Source: Ruminococcus sp. UBA4385
GTDB taxonomy: Bacteria; Bacillota_A; Clostridia; Oscillospirales; Ruminococcaceae
Direction: 5' to 3'
NCBI GenBank assembly: GCA_002391065.1
Contig: DGRP01000008.1
Span: 45,829 to 109,828 of the forward strand
DNA: 64,000 nt
Below are positions 23,136 to 32,083 of the stretch, piece after piece; position 1 is the first letter of the stretch; every line of letters begins with the position of its first letter. Under the pieces are notes generated by a model. That model saw only the letters and a program-made list of their open reading frames with translations. It was not told the origin of the DNA and did not search any database. Made by a program: the position numbers and the translations under genes.

Positions 23136-25337
23136 ATGAAGATCATCAAGAGAAGCGGTGTGGAAAACGTTTTTGACAGAGTAAAGATCGAGAATGCTGT
23201 CAAGAAAGCGAACATCACCGTTGACGAGCCTGACAGGCTCTCTGAGAAGGAAGTAAAGGATATAGCCAAGGATATCGAGGACCGCTGTGGTCAGATGGAC
23301 AGGGCTATGGATGTCGAGACTATTCAGGACTGGGTAGAGGCCGACATCATGAAGCACGGAAAGTACACCGTTGCAAAGCACTACATCACCTACAGATATG
23401 AGCGTTCTATTGTGCGTCAGGCTAATACTACCGACAAGCAGATACTCTCGCTTCTGAACTTCGAGAACGAAGAGGTCAAGCAGGAGAACTCCAACAAGAA
23501 CCCTACTGTAAACTCCGTTCAGAGAGACTATATGGCAGGCGAGGTCAGCAAGGATATTACTAAGAGATTTCTACTCCCCGATGATATAGTTGAGGCTCAC
23601 GAGAAGGGTCTTATTCACTTCCATGATGCTGATTATTTTGCTCAGCATATGCATAACTGCTGTCTGGTAAACCTTGAGGATATGCTCCAGAACGGCACAG
23701 TTATCAGCGAGGTAATGATAGAGAAGCCTCACAGCTTTTCCACTGCCTGCAATATCGCAACACAGGCTATAGCTCAGATAGCTTCCTCTCAGTACGGCGG
23801 CCAGAGCATTACGCTTTCGCACTTAGCACCCTTTGTTCAGGTGTCGAGAGACAAGTACCGCAGAGAGGTAAAGAAGGAATTTGAAGAGCTGGGTCTGCCT
23901 GCTGATGAGGAGACCATCAACAAAGCTGCCGAGATGAGAGTCAAGGCCGAGATAGTTCAGGGTGTGCAGATGATACAGTATCAGGTCATCACACTTATGA
24001 CTACTAACGGACAGGCTCCGTTTGTAACGATCTTTATGTACCTTGATGAAGTGCCCGAGGGTCAGACCAGAGATGACCTTGCAGCTATTATCGAGGAAAT
24101 GCTCAGACAGCGTATTCAGGGCGTTAAGAACGAAAAGGGAGTGTTTATTACTCCTGCCTTCCCGAAGCTTATCTATGCTCTTGACGAGGACAACGTAAGG
24201 GAAGGCACTAAGTACTGGTACCTTACAAAGCTTGCCGCAAAATGCACAGCAAAGAGAATGGTGCCCGACTACATCAGCGCAAAGGTTATGAGAGAGCTCA
24301 AGGGCGGAGATGTTTATACCTGCATGGGCTGCCGTTCGTTCCTCACCCCCGACAGATTTACCGATAAGGGCATAGGCAATATAGCAAAGGCCAAAAACTA
24401 TAAGCCCGGTCAGCACAAGTACTACGGACGCTTCAATCAGGGCGTTGTAACGCTGAACCTTGTTGATATTGCCTGTTCCTCGGGCAAGGATATGCAGAAG
24501 TTCTGGAAAATCTTCGATGAAAGGCTGGAGCTTTGCAGAAGAGCCCTCATGCTCAGACATGAGAGACTCAAGGGTACAGCCTCCGATGTTGCGCCTATAC
24601 TCTGGCAGAACGGTGCTCTCGCAAGACTTGAAAAGGGAGAGACTATCGACAAGCTTCTTTATGACGGATATTCAACTATATCTCTCGGCTACGCAGGTTT
24701 GTGCGAGTGCGTAAGATATATGACAGGTGCATCTCATACAGACCCTAACTCCACTCCGTTCGCTCTGGAGGTTATGAAGTACCTCAACGATGCCTGCGCT
24801 AAGTGGAAGGCTGAGACAAACATAGATTTCAGCATTTACGGCACTCCGCTGGAGTCCACTACATATAAGTTCGCAAGGTGCTTACAGACACGCTTCGGTA
24901 TAATCGAGGGTGTTACCGATAAGAACTATATCACAAACAGCTATCATGTTCACGTTACTGAGAAGATAGATGCATTCGATAAGCTGAGCTTTGAGTCTCA
25001 GTTCCAGGCACTCTCTCCGGGAGGAGCTATCAGCTATGTTGAAGTACCCAATATGCAGCAGAACATTGAGGGCGTGCTTGCGGTAATGCAGTTTATATAT
25101 GACAACATCATGTATGCCGAGCTCAACACAAAGAGCGATTACTGTCAGGTATGCGGCTTTGACGGTGAGATACAGATCGTCAAGGAAGACGGCAAACTCA
25201 TCTGGGAGTGCCCGAACTGCGGCAACAGAGACCAGAGCAAGCTCAATGTAGCAAGACGTACCTGCGGATATATCGGAACACAGTTCTGGAACCAGGGCAG
25301 AACTCAGGAAATAATGGACAGAGTTTTGCACCTGTAA
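23136..25337 (+). CDS. nrdD: Anaerobic (class III) ribonucleoside-triphosphate reductase
   Basis: NrdD reduces ribonucleotides to deoxyribonucleotides with an oxygen-sensitive glycyl radical and formate. The 733-residue protein has an N-terminal ATP-cone (IIKRSGVENVFDRVKIENAV, about 3-90). The ten-stranded barrel has HFHDADYFAQHMHNC and CSSG. A C-terminal zinc site has CQVCG and CPNCG, and the glycyl-radical motif RRTCGYIG lies near 707-714. It is paired with its activase nrdG. This is strong evidence of an anaerobic lifestyle. Confidence 0.97.
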   Translation: MKIIKRSGVENVFDRVKIENAVKKANITVDEPDRLSEKEVKDIAKDIEDRCGQMDRAMDVETIQDWVEADIMKHGKYTVAKHYITYRYERSIVRQANTTDKQILSLLNFENEEVKQENSNKNPTVNSVQRDYMAGEVSKDITKRFLLPDDIVEAHEKGLIHFHDADYFAQHMHNCCLVNLEDMLQNGTVISEVMIEKPHSFSTACNIATQAIAQIASSQYGGQSITLSHLAPFVQVSRDKYRREVKKEFEELGLPADEETINKAAEMRVKAEIVQGVQMIQYQVITLMTTNGQAPFVTIFMYLDEVPEGQTRDDLAAIIEEMLRQRIQGVKNEKGVFITPAFPKLIYALDEDNVREGTKYWYLTKLAAKCTAKRMVPDYISAKVMRELKGGDVYTCMGCRSFLTPDRFTDKGIGNIAKAKNYKPGQHKYYGRFNQGVVTLNLVDIACSSGKDMQKFWKIFDERLELCRRALMLRHERLKGTASDVAPILWQNGALARLEKGETIDKLLYDGYSTISLGYAGLCECVRYMTGASHTDPNSTPFALEVMKYLNDACAKWKAETNIDFSIYGTPLESTTYKFARCLQTRFGIIEGVTDKNYITNSYHVHVTEKIDAFDKLSFESQFQALSPGGAISYVEVPNMQQNIEGVLAVMQFIYDNIMYAELNTKSDYCQVCGFDGEIQIVKEDGKLIWECPNCGNRDQSKLNVARRTCGYIGTQFWNQGRTQEIMDRVLHL

Positions 25338-25363
25338 GCAGCTCTGCACTTTACTGAAAAAAG

Positions 25364-25384
25364 CCCCCTCTCAATGGGAGGGGG
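25364..25384 (+). other. Hairpin between nrdD and nrdG
   Basis: CCCCCTC (25364-25370) pairs with GAGGGGG (25378-25384), and TCTTATT follows. It could attenuate nrdG relative to nrdD or protect the nrdD mRNA; the T-run is too weak for full termination. Confidence 0.6.
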
Positions 25385-25403
25385 TCTTATTATAGGAGGC
25401 CTT

Positions 25404-25934
25404 ATGAACTACTGTGCAATAAAAAAGACCGACATCGCTGACGGCCCCGGTGTAAGGGTAACTCTGTTCGTATCGGGGTGCAGACACCACTGTAAAGGCT
25501 GTTTTCAGCCCGAGACATGGAGCTTTGATTATGGACAGCCCTTCACCGAGGACACCTGTAAGGAGCTTATAGCCGCCCTCTCAAAGTCATATATCAAGGG
25601 TCTGACGCTTCTGGGCGGTGAGCCTATGGAGCCCGACAATCAGAGAGCTCTGCTGCCCTTCCTGCGTGAGATAAGAGAAAAGCTCCCTCAGAAGAACGTC
25701 TGGTGCTACACAGGCTGTACACTTGAAAAGGACCTCTTAAAGGACGCAGGAAACGGCTACCGCACAGAGGTAACAGACGAGTTTCTGTCGCTCATAGATG
25801 TGCTTGTTGACGGAGAGTTCATGCTTGAAAAGAGAAACCTGATGCTTAAATTCAGGGGCTCTGAGAATCAGAGGCTTATTGATCTGCCCGTTTCTCTCGA
25901 AGAAGGCAGAGTGATAACTCTCCCTGATGAATAA
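25404..25934 (+). CDS. nrdG: Anaerobic ribonucleotide reductase activating protein (radical SAM)
   Basis: NrdG uses a [4Fe-4S] cluster and S-adenosylmethionine to install the glycyl radical in NrdD. The 176-residue protein has family length and the cluster motif CRHHCKGCF near 27-35 (CxxxCxxC), then LTLLGGEPMEP, the SAM-binding GGE motif. ATG 25404 is chosen because AGGAGG (25394-25399) lies just upstream; an in-frame start at 25374 would include the intergenic hairpin. Confidence 0.95.
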   Translation: MNYCAIKKTDIADGPGVRVTLFVSGCRHHCKGCFQPETWSFDYGQPFTEDTCKELIAALSKSYIKGLTLLGGEPMEPDNQRALLPFLREIREKLPQKNVWCYTGCTLEKDLLKDAGNGYRTEVTDEFLSLIDVLVDGEFMLEKRNLMLKFRGSENQRLIDLPVSLEEGRVITLPDE

Positions 25935-25961
25935 AAAAAGACCCCTCGGGGTCTTTTTTTT
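25935..25961 (+). terminator. Rho-independent terminator after nrdG
   Basis: AAAAAAGACCCC and GGGGTCTTTTTTTT pair around a CTCG-type loop, with a perfect T-run. Confidence 0.92.
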
Positions 25962-25964
25962 GAC

Positions 25965-25993
25965 TTGCAAAGACAAGTAAAGTATGCTATAAT
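25965..25993 (+). promoter_or_regulatory. Promoter of the VanY-like gene
   Basis: TTGCAA (25965-25970), 17 bp, TATAAT (25988-25993) preceded by TGC (extended -10). The -35 matches that of mraZ. Confidence 0.8.
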
Positions 25994-26027
25994 AGTATGG
26001 TAAACCAAAATGTCAGGAGGTCTGCGT

Positions 26028-26975
26028 ATGAATGAGCCAATGTGGAAGAGCATAATTGCCGACTCTGTCAAGGCTGAAAAAAGCAGACAGGAAACAGGAG
26101 ATAACACTCAGGAAAAGAAATATTACAGCTCAATGACCGAAGACGAGGAGCTCGAAGCTGAGGTCACGAGAAGAAGGCTCGAAGCTGAAAGAAAACGTGC
26201 CGCAAGAAAAAGAGCCGAACAGATCCGTATAAGACAAAACCGTATTATAGCTTTCTGTGCCTTAGTAACGGTCATAATGATTATCATATCTATAGTAGTT
26301 TACAAAAGCAGGAGTAATGCCGCAGCTTCGGAAAGCTCCTCGACAGTCAGTACTGAGATCAAGTCCGTGACTAAGAAGACCGAGAGCAAGGCTGAAAGCT
26401 CATCAAAGGCTGTGGAAAAAGAGCAGGAATCCAAGCATAAGATAGAACAGAACAACGGAATGACCTTTGTTGATGATATTCTTATTGTGAATAAAACCTA
26501 TTCCCTGCCCGAGGACTATGACCCCGGGGTAAGTCAGGTGGCGCTGAATGCCTTCAATGAAATGGCTGAGGCAGCCTCCGCTGACGGAATAAGCCTATGG
26601 ATAAATTCGGGATACCGTTCCTATCAGGAGCAGGAAGAGCTTTATAACGGCTATGCTTCGGAGAGAGGCACCGAAGCGGCTGATGAAGTCTCCTCAAGAC
26701 CCGGGCACTCAGAGCATCAGACAGGGCTTGCCTTTGATGTAAACGACACAAGCTTCGGCTTTGAGGGCTCTGCCGAGGCCGACTGGCTGACTGAGCATTG
26801 CCCCGAATACGGCTTTATAATCCGCTTTCCCGAGGGGAAGGACAAGTACACAGGCTACACCTACGAGCCCTGGCATATACGCTATCTCGGAACAAAGCTT
26901 GCTAAGGAAATTACCGACAGCGGGCTTTCGCTGGAGGAGTACCTGGATATAACGTCGGAATACAATGATGAATAA
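26028..26975 (+). CDS. Membrane-anchored D-alanyl-D-alanine carboxypeptidase, VanY/M15 family
   Basis: This zinc peptidase trims the terminal D-Ala from peptidoglycan stem peptides. The 315-residue protein has a charged cytoplasmic N-terminus (about 1-72), one membrane segment (about 73-94) and a Ser/Lys-rich linker. The M15B domain carries SGYRSYQEQEELY, the zinc motif RPGHSEHQTGLAFDV (SxHxxGxAxD) and EPWHIRYLG. ATG 26028 has CAGGAGG seven bases before it. No VanR, VanS or ligase genes are nearby, so a housekeeping wall-trimming role is more likely than glycopeptide resistance. Confidence 0.93.
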   Translation: MNEPMWKSIIADSVKAEKSRQETGDNTQEKKYYSSMTEDEELEAEVTRRRLEAERKRAARKRAEQIRIRQNRIIAFCALVTVIMIIISIVVYKSRSNAAASESSSTVSTEIKSVTKKTESKAESSSKAVEKEQESKHKIEQNNGMTFVDDILIVNKTYSLPEDYDPGVSQVALNAFNEMAEAASADGISLWINSGYRSYQEQEELYNGYASERGTEAADEVSSRPGHSEHQTGLAFDVNDTSFGFEGSAEADWLTEHCPEYGFIIRFPEGKDKYTGYTYEPWHIRYLGTKLAKEITDSGLSLEEYLDITSEYNDE

Positions 26976-26984
26976 AGCTTTTTT

Positions 26985-27014
26985 AAAACCCATTTCTTTT
27001 CAGATTTGGGTTTT
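26985..27014 (+). terminator. Rho-independent terminator after the VanY-like gene
   Basis: AAAACCCA (26985-26992) pairs with TGGGTTTT (27007-27014). Confidence 0.75.
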
Positions 27015-27073
27015 CAGCATATCAAATGACAATAGCACTAATTATATGCAATAAAACGATCGGAGGGCAGCAA

Positions 27074-28666
27074 ATGTCTAAGCAAGAAAAAACAGCCGAA
27101 AAAAGCGGAAGGCATCTGCTTGCAGCAGCATTAATTGCACTGTTTTTTACCGCAGCAGCAGTTGTTTACCAGCCGATAGAATTGTTTTTTTCAATTCAGA
27201 ATGACTATACTGTAGGTCTGATCCCTGTTATTATCAGACTTCTGCCCATTGCTGCTTTAACATTCACAATAGTGTTTCTTTCCTGCGCTCTGACCAAAGG
27301 CAAGGCAAAGGAGATCTGCTGCTGTATCTGGACAGGCTTAGGGCTTGCATTATATATTGAATCAAACTTTTTTTCATTAAGATTGCATAGGCTTGACGGA
27401 ACACCGTATAACGAACAGCCGCTTTGGATAATCATCGAGATTATTGTATGGGCATTACTGATAGCACTGCCGTTTATATTCCGCAGGCTTTTCTACAGAC
27501 TTATATACCGCGCGTTTATAATAGTCTCCTCAGCCATTCTGTTTATGCTGACCGTTTCTACTGTAACTCAGATAATCGCCGCCCCTTATATCAGAACCGG
27601 CAGCGATATGCAGGTCGCAGTAACCAATAAAGATATATGGAAATACTCAAGCAGTAAAAATTTTATTATTATTCTTACCGATGAATACGACCTTCACTGC
27701 TTTGAAAATGCTATGGAGCAGGACCCTGAAACGATAAACAAGTTCAGCGGCTTTACTTTCTATTCAAATACAATAGGAATGCATTCGGGCACTTTAGAGG
27801 CTGTTCCGTATATGTTTACAGCTGAGGATGATGAAATCAAGAGCCGACATTACTACAATGAGGATTTTTTCAAAGCTCTTTCAGATAACGGCTTCAAAAC
27901 TGATCTGTATTCTTCTGTCAGCCTTTTCGCAGATAAAATTTATGACACATACTCACAAAACACCGACGCTGTACATCTCAAACCAAAAGATGAAACTGCC
28001 TTCTTTGGCCTGCTTATGAAATTCTCGGCATACAAGCTGATGCCGTCAGTGCTGAAAAAGCCCTTCTGGATGGATACAAAAGATTTTGAGAACTTTATAA
28101 CCTATGATCCGGATAAGGATGGTCTGGTCAAGTGGGACAGTGATAATACTGTTTTCTACAAATCGCTGCCCGATTCAATAGAGCTCACCGATGAACCTTG
28201 CTTCAAGTTCATTTACCTTGACGGACTTCACTATCCTCGTATACTGACATCTGACCTCACAAGTAATGAAGAGGGCAACAACAACGCATTTGACACTGCA
28301 ATCGGTATAAATAAAATGCTGGCTGAGTATCTGGAGCTGCTCAAAAAGGGCGGCGTGTACGATAACTCCGACATCATTATACTTGCGGATCACGGACTTA
28401 GGCAAAAGGGCGAGCCAACTCTGCCTAAGGCAGAATTGGGACTGACTCCGCTTTTATTGATTAAGAGAGCAGGAGAAAGCGGTGAATTAAATGTATCAAA
28501 AGCACCGATCTCACATAAGGATTTATATCCCACATTCATGTATCTGGCAGGAAGCAAAACCGATGATGAAACCGTTTTTGACATTCCCGAAGACCAAAGA
28601 CGTGAGCGTTATCACACAGAGGCAGGCAGTATCTCTGAAAATGTTGACGAATTAGATTCATACTGA
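27074..28666 (+). CDS. Membrane sulfatase-fold (LTA-synthase-like) transferase or hydrolase
   Basis: The 530-residue protein has five membrane segments in the first 185 residues and then an extracellular alkaline-phosphatase/sulfatase-type domain. Visible motifs are IIILTDEYD (first metal ligands), a Ser/Thr-rich nucleophile region MHSGTLEAVPYMFT and the late ADHG metal site. Relatives transfer phosphoglycerol, phosphoethanolamine or similar groups onto envelope polymers; the substrate cannot be told. GGAGG precedes the ATG at 27074. It is flanked by terminators, so it is probably monocistronic, though no clear own promoter was seen. Confidence 0.82.
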   Translation: MSKQEKTAEKSGRHLLAAALIALFFTAAAVVYQPIELFFSIQNDYTVGLIPVIIRLLPIAALTFTIVFLSCALTKGKAKEICCCIWTGLGLALYIESNFFSLRLHRLDGTPYNEQPLWIIIEIIVWALLIALPFIFRRLFYRLIYRAFIIVSSAILFMLTVSTVTQIIAAPYIRTGSDMQVAVTNKDIWKYSSSKNFIIILTDEYDLHCFENAMEQDPETINKFSGFTFYSNTIGMHSGTLEAVPYMFTAEDDEIKSRHYYNEDFFKALSDNGFKTDLYSSVSLFADKIYDTYSQNTDAVHLKPKDETAFFGLLMKFSAYKLMPSVLKKPFWMDTKDFENFITYDPDKDGLVKWDSDNTVFYKSLPDSIELTDEPCFKFIYLDGLHYPRILTSDLTSNEEGNNNAFDTAIGINKMLAEYLELLKKGGVYDNSDIIILADHGLRQKGEPTLPKAELGLTPLLLIKRAGESGELNVSKAPISHKDLYPTFMYLAGSKTDDETVFDIPEDQRRERYHTEAGSISENVDELDSY

Positions 28667-28678
28667 GCGCATAAAAAC

Positions 28679-28710
28679 AGGCTGACCGATTGGTCAGCCT
28701 GCTGTTTTTT
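28679..28710. terminator. Bidirectional terminator between convergent genes
   Basis: AGGCTGACC (28679-28687) and GGTCAGCCT (28692-28700) form a perfect 9-bp stem with T-runs on both sides. It serves the sulfatase-fold gene and secA, whose stop codon overlaps the forward T-run. Confidence 0.88.
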
Positions 28711-31393
28711 AGCTGTTCTTTCTCTTCTTATTCTTTCTCACCGTGATATTATGGTGCTCGGCAGGCTTTAATACCTGCTCACGCTTAGGTGCATTGTTCT
28801 GCCTTACCTGTACGGTGAAGAGCATTCTTACTGTATCCTCACGGATCGATGCTACCATGTCATCGAACATATCCATACCCTCAACACGGTACTCAACTAC
28901 AGGATTTCTCTGACCGTAGGAACGCAGTCCGATACCACGCTTGAGCTCCTCCATATCGTCGATGTGATCCATCCACTTTGTATCTACGACTTTAAGAAGC
29001 ACAACTCTCTCGATCTCTCTGAGGATAGGTGTAGAAAGGTCCTCTTCTCTCTTCTCATAGATCTTCAGAGCTCTCTCTGTAAGCTGGTCAATGATCTTCT
29101 CACGGGTCAGATCATCAAGCTCCTGCGGTGTGTATTCAAAGTCGCTCTCGACTGTGATAAGTCCCATAAGTCTGTCTTTAAGTCCCTGTAAGTTCCAGTC
29201 ATCGGTGATGTCACCCACAAGATACATATTAACAGAGTCTGCCACGAAATCCTTTATCATGGTGATAATATCCTCATGGAGAACTGCACCGTCAGGATCG
29301 GAGCCGCCCTCAACACCGCTGTCGAGCACGCGCTGTCTCTGACCGTAGATGATCTCACGCTGAGTGTTCATAACGTCATCGTAATTAAGGACGTTCTTTC
29401 TGATGTTGAAGTTTCTGCCCTCGATCTTCTTCTGCGAGGATTCAATAACTCCCGACAGCATCTTCGACTGGATAGGTGTATTCTCATCAACGTTGAGCCT
29501 GTCCATCATAGCTGTGATACGCTCACCGCCGAAAATTCTCATAAGGTCGTCTTCAAGGCTGAGGAAGAAGGTGCTCTCACCCGGGTCTCCCTGACGGCCT
29601 GAACGTCCTCTGAGCTGGTTGTCTATACGTCTGGATTCGTGTCTTTCAGTACCGATAATGTAAAGTCCTCCTGCTTCCTTTACCTTTTCGGCAAGCTCCT
29701 TTATCTCCTCGGAATATTTCTCATAAGCCTTTCTGTAAAGCTTTCTTGCCTCAAGCACATCGGGGTCATCAGTATTCGAGAAGCCCGAAGCCTCAACAGC
29801 ACATTCCTCGCTGTAGCCCTGCTTCTGAACGTCCTGGAGCGCTCTGTACTCAGCGTTACCGCCGAGGAGTATATCGGTACCACGGCCTGCCATGTTAGTA
29901 GCAATAGTAACCGAGCCGAACTTACCTGCCTGAGCTACGATAAATGCTTCCTTATCGTGGTGCTTTGCATTGAGGACCTCATGCTTTATGCCCTTTGCTT
30001 TCAGCAGTCTTGACAGATACTCCGACTTCTCGATTGAAACAGTACCAACCAGAACAGGCTGACCCTTCTTATGGCACTCGATTATCTGCTCAATAACTGC
30101 ATTAAACTTGCCCTTCTCGGTCTTGTATACAACATCGGGGTGATCTATTCTTATTACGGGCTTGTTGGTAGGCACCTCGATAACATCGAGCTTGTAGATC
30201 TCTCTGAACTCGTCTTCCTCGGTAAGAGCAGTACCTGTCATACCCGAAAGCTTTCCGTACAGACGGAAATAGTTCTGATATGTAATGGTAGCGATAGTCT
30301 TTGACTCTCTTTTTACCTCAACGTTCTCCTTAGCCTCGATAGCCTGATGCAGACCGTCATTAAAACGTCTGCCCTGCATGATACGGCCTGTGAACTCATC
30401 AACGATAAGCACCTCACCGTCCTTAACGATGTAGTCAACACCGTTTTTCATAACGCCGTTAGCCTTGATAGCCTGATTTACATGGTGAGAAATAGTCATA
30501 TTCTCCTGATCCATAAGGTTCACGATATGGAACCACTTCTCAGCCTTCTTTACGCCGCTTTTGGTAAGGGTTGCGGTCTTAGCCTTCTCATCAATGATAT
30601 AATCACCGTCGAGCAGGTCATTATCTGCCTTGTCGTCCATCTCAACGACTGTAATAGGCTTCAGCGTTTTTGCAAACCTGTCAGCCTCGGAATAGAGTGT
30701 AGTTGACTTGTCGCCCTGACCCGAAATAATAAGCGGAGTTCTTGCCTCATCTATAAGGATAGAGTCAACCTCATCGACGATAGCGAAGGCGTGCTCTCTC
30801 TGCACCTTGTCCTTTTTGTAGATGACCATATTATCACGCAGATAGTCAAAGCCGAACTCGGTATTAGTGCCGTAAGTAATATCGGCATTGTAAGCCTGCT
30901 TCTTGGTCTCCTTGTCCATACCTGTGAGGACAACGCCTATAGATGTATTAAGGAAGTGGAACACCTTGCCCATTTCCTCGGACTGGAACTTCGCGAGGAA
31001 GTCATTTACCGTTACAACGTGAACGCCCTTGCCTGTCAGCGAATTAGCATAAGCGGCAAGACACGCAACGAGAGTTTTACCCTCACCTGTTTTCATCTCT
31101 GCGATACGGCCCTGATGAAGAACTATCGCACCGATAATCTGTACGGGGAAGGGCTTTTTGCCGAGCACTCTCCATGCGGCCTCACGGCATACAGCGAGCG
31201 CATCGGGCAGCACGTCATCGAGAGTAGACAGCTCATCGAGCTTACCTCTGAGCACTTCGGTCTGTTTACCGAGCTCCTCGTCTGACATAGCCTCATATTT
31301 ACTTTCAAGCTCAAGCACCTTATTCTTGATCGGCTCGATCTTAGCGAGCTCCTTCTTTGAATAGTTGCCGAACACCTTATCAAATAGACCCAT
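28709..31393 (-). CDS. secA: Preprotein translocase ATPase SecA
   Basis: SecA drives secretory proteins through SecYEG. The 894-residue protein has Walker [10 protein letters not shown] near 100-108, the DEAD-type box [31 protein letters not shown] in nucleotide domain 2 and RGRSGRQGD. The C-terminus ends in a basic tail without the usual cysteine zinc motif that binds SecB, as in many Clostridia. ATG 31393 is preferred to TTG 31399 because AAGGTG lies seven bases before it. A perfect consensus promoter lies upstream. Confidence 0.97.
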   Translation of the reverse strand: MGLFDKVFGNYSKKELAKIEPIKNKVLELESKYEAMSDEELGKQTEVLRGKLDELSTLDDVLPDALAVCREAAWRVLGKKPFPVQIIGAIVLHQGRIAEMKTGEGKTLVACLAAYANSLTGKGVHVVTVNDFLAKFQSEEMGKVFHFLNTSIGVVLTGMDKETKKQAYNADITYGTNTEFGFDYLRDNMVIYKKDKVQREHAFAIVDEVDSILIDEARTPLIISGQGDKSTTLYSEADRFAKTLKPITVVEMDDKADNDLLDGDYIIDEKAKTATLTKSGVKKAEKWFHIVNLMDQENMTISHHVNQAIKANGVMKNGVDYIVKDGEVLIVDEFTGRIMQGRRFNDGLHQAIEAKENVEVKRESKTIATITYQNYFRLYGKLSGMTGTALTEEDEFREIYKLDVIEVPTNKPVIRIDHPDVVYKTEKGKFNAVIEQIIECHKKGQPVLVGTVSIEKSEYLSRLLKAKGIKHEVLNAKHHDKEAFIVAQAGKFGSVTIATNMAGRGTDILLGGNAEYRALQDVQKQGYSEECAVEASGFSNTDDPDVLEARKLYRKAYEKYSEEIKELAEKVKEAGGLYIIGTERHESRRIDNQLRGRSGRQGDPGESTFFLSLEDDLMRIFGGERITAMMDRLNVDENTPIQSKMLSGVIESSQKKIEGRNFNIRKNVLNYDDVMNTQREIIYGQRQRVLDSGVEGGSDPDGAVLHEDIITMIKDFVADSVNMYLVGDITDDWNLQGLKDRLMGLITVESDFEYTPQELDDLTREKIIDQLTERALKIYEKREEDLSTPILREIERVVLLKVVDTKWMDHIDDMEELKRGIGLRSYGQRNPVVEYRVEGMDMFDDMVASIREDTVRMLFTVQVRQNNAPKREQVLKPAEHHNITVRKNKKRKNS

Positions 31394-31480
31394 TATCAAT
31401 CACCTTTACTGTTTTTTCGTAGTCTTTTACTTTCCTGTGCTCTCACGCAATGTATCTCAAATATACAAAAACACTATTAT

Positions 31481-31509
31481 ATTATACTATAATAAAGCCT
31501 AAATGTCAA
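31481..31509 (-). promoter_or_regulatory. Perfect consensus sigma-A promoter of secA
   Basis: Reverse strand TTGACA (31504-31509), 17 bp, TATAAT (31481-31486). Both hexamers are exact consensus. The leader is about 80 bases. Confidence 0.92.
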
Positions 31510-31534
31510 GTACTTCAATATAAGCGGTGTTGCC

Positions 31535-32083
31535 TTAATTGTTGTCCGAGCCATGCTTGTATGCATAAGCTTTAAGCACAGCAAGCTGAGTTTTTGCATC
31601 GGGGAGCCGGTTATTCATTACCATTTCATAGGCTTCCCTGAGAGGCATTTTTATAACGTCAAGGAACTCTCCGTCATCAAGGTCCTGCTCACCAAAATAA
31701 AGACCCTCTGCAAGATACATATGGATTATCTCGGTATCATATGCCACTGTCGGGTACAGACAGCCGAGGTATATCATATTTTCTGCCTCTGCACCGATCT
31801 CTTCTTTGAGCTCTCTTATTCCGCACTTGAGGGGGTCTTCTCCGTACTCAAGCTTTCCTGCGGGCAGCTCGGTCAGAGCTGTCGAAAAAGGATAGCGAAA
31901 CTGCTTTACCATAAAGATATTTTCCTCTTCATCAAGGGCGGCTATGCACACACCGCCCGGGTGATGAATGACCTCTCTGGTCGCCTTGTAGCCGTTTTCA
32001 AGCTCTACCTCGTCACGGGTGAGGTGTATAACCACTCCTTTGAAGAGCTCCTCGCTTGATATTTTTTTCTCATTCTGATACAT
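31535..32083 (-). CDS. NUDIX hydrolase, probably ADP-ribose pyrophosphatase
   Basis: The 182-residue protein contains a complete NUDIX box, GKLEYGE followed by CGIRELKEEIGAEA (GX5EX7REUXEEXGU), near 80-102. The surrounding layout (VCIAALDEEENIFMVKQFRYP and EIIHMYLAEGL) is that of ADP-ribose pyrophosphatases of the NudF/YqkG type, which cleave ADP-ribose to AMP and ribose 5-phosphate. The gene overlaps the end of the upstream membrane-protein gene by 14 bases, so they are co-transcribed. Confidence 0.92.
   Translation of the reverse strand: MYQNEKKISSEELFKGVVIHLTRDEVELENGYKATREVIHHPGGVCIAALDEEENIFMVKQFRYPFSTALTELPAGKLEYGEDPLKCGIRELKEEIGAEAENMIYLGCLYPTVAYDTEIIHMYLAEGLYFGEQDLDDGEFLDVIKMPLREAYEMVMNNRLPDAKTQLAVLKAYAYKHGSDNN

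Noticed and set aside
26028..26975. Vancomycin resistance gene vanY
   Set aside because: Only the carboxypeptidase is present without VanR/S/H/A/X partners; a housekeeping wall enzyme is more likely.
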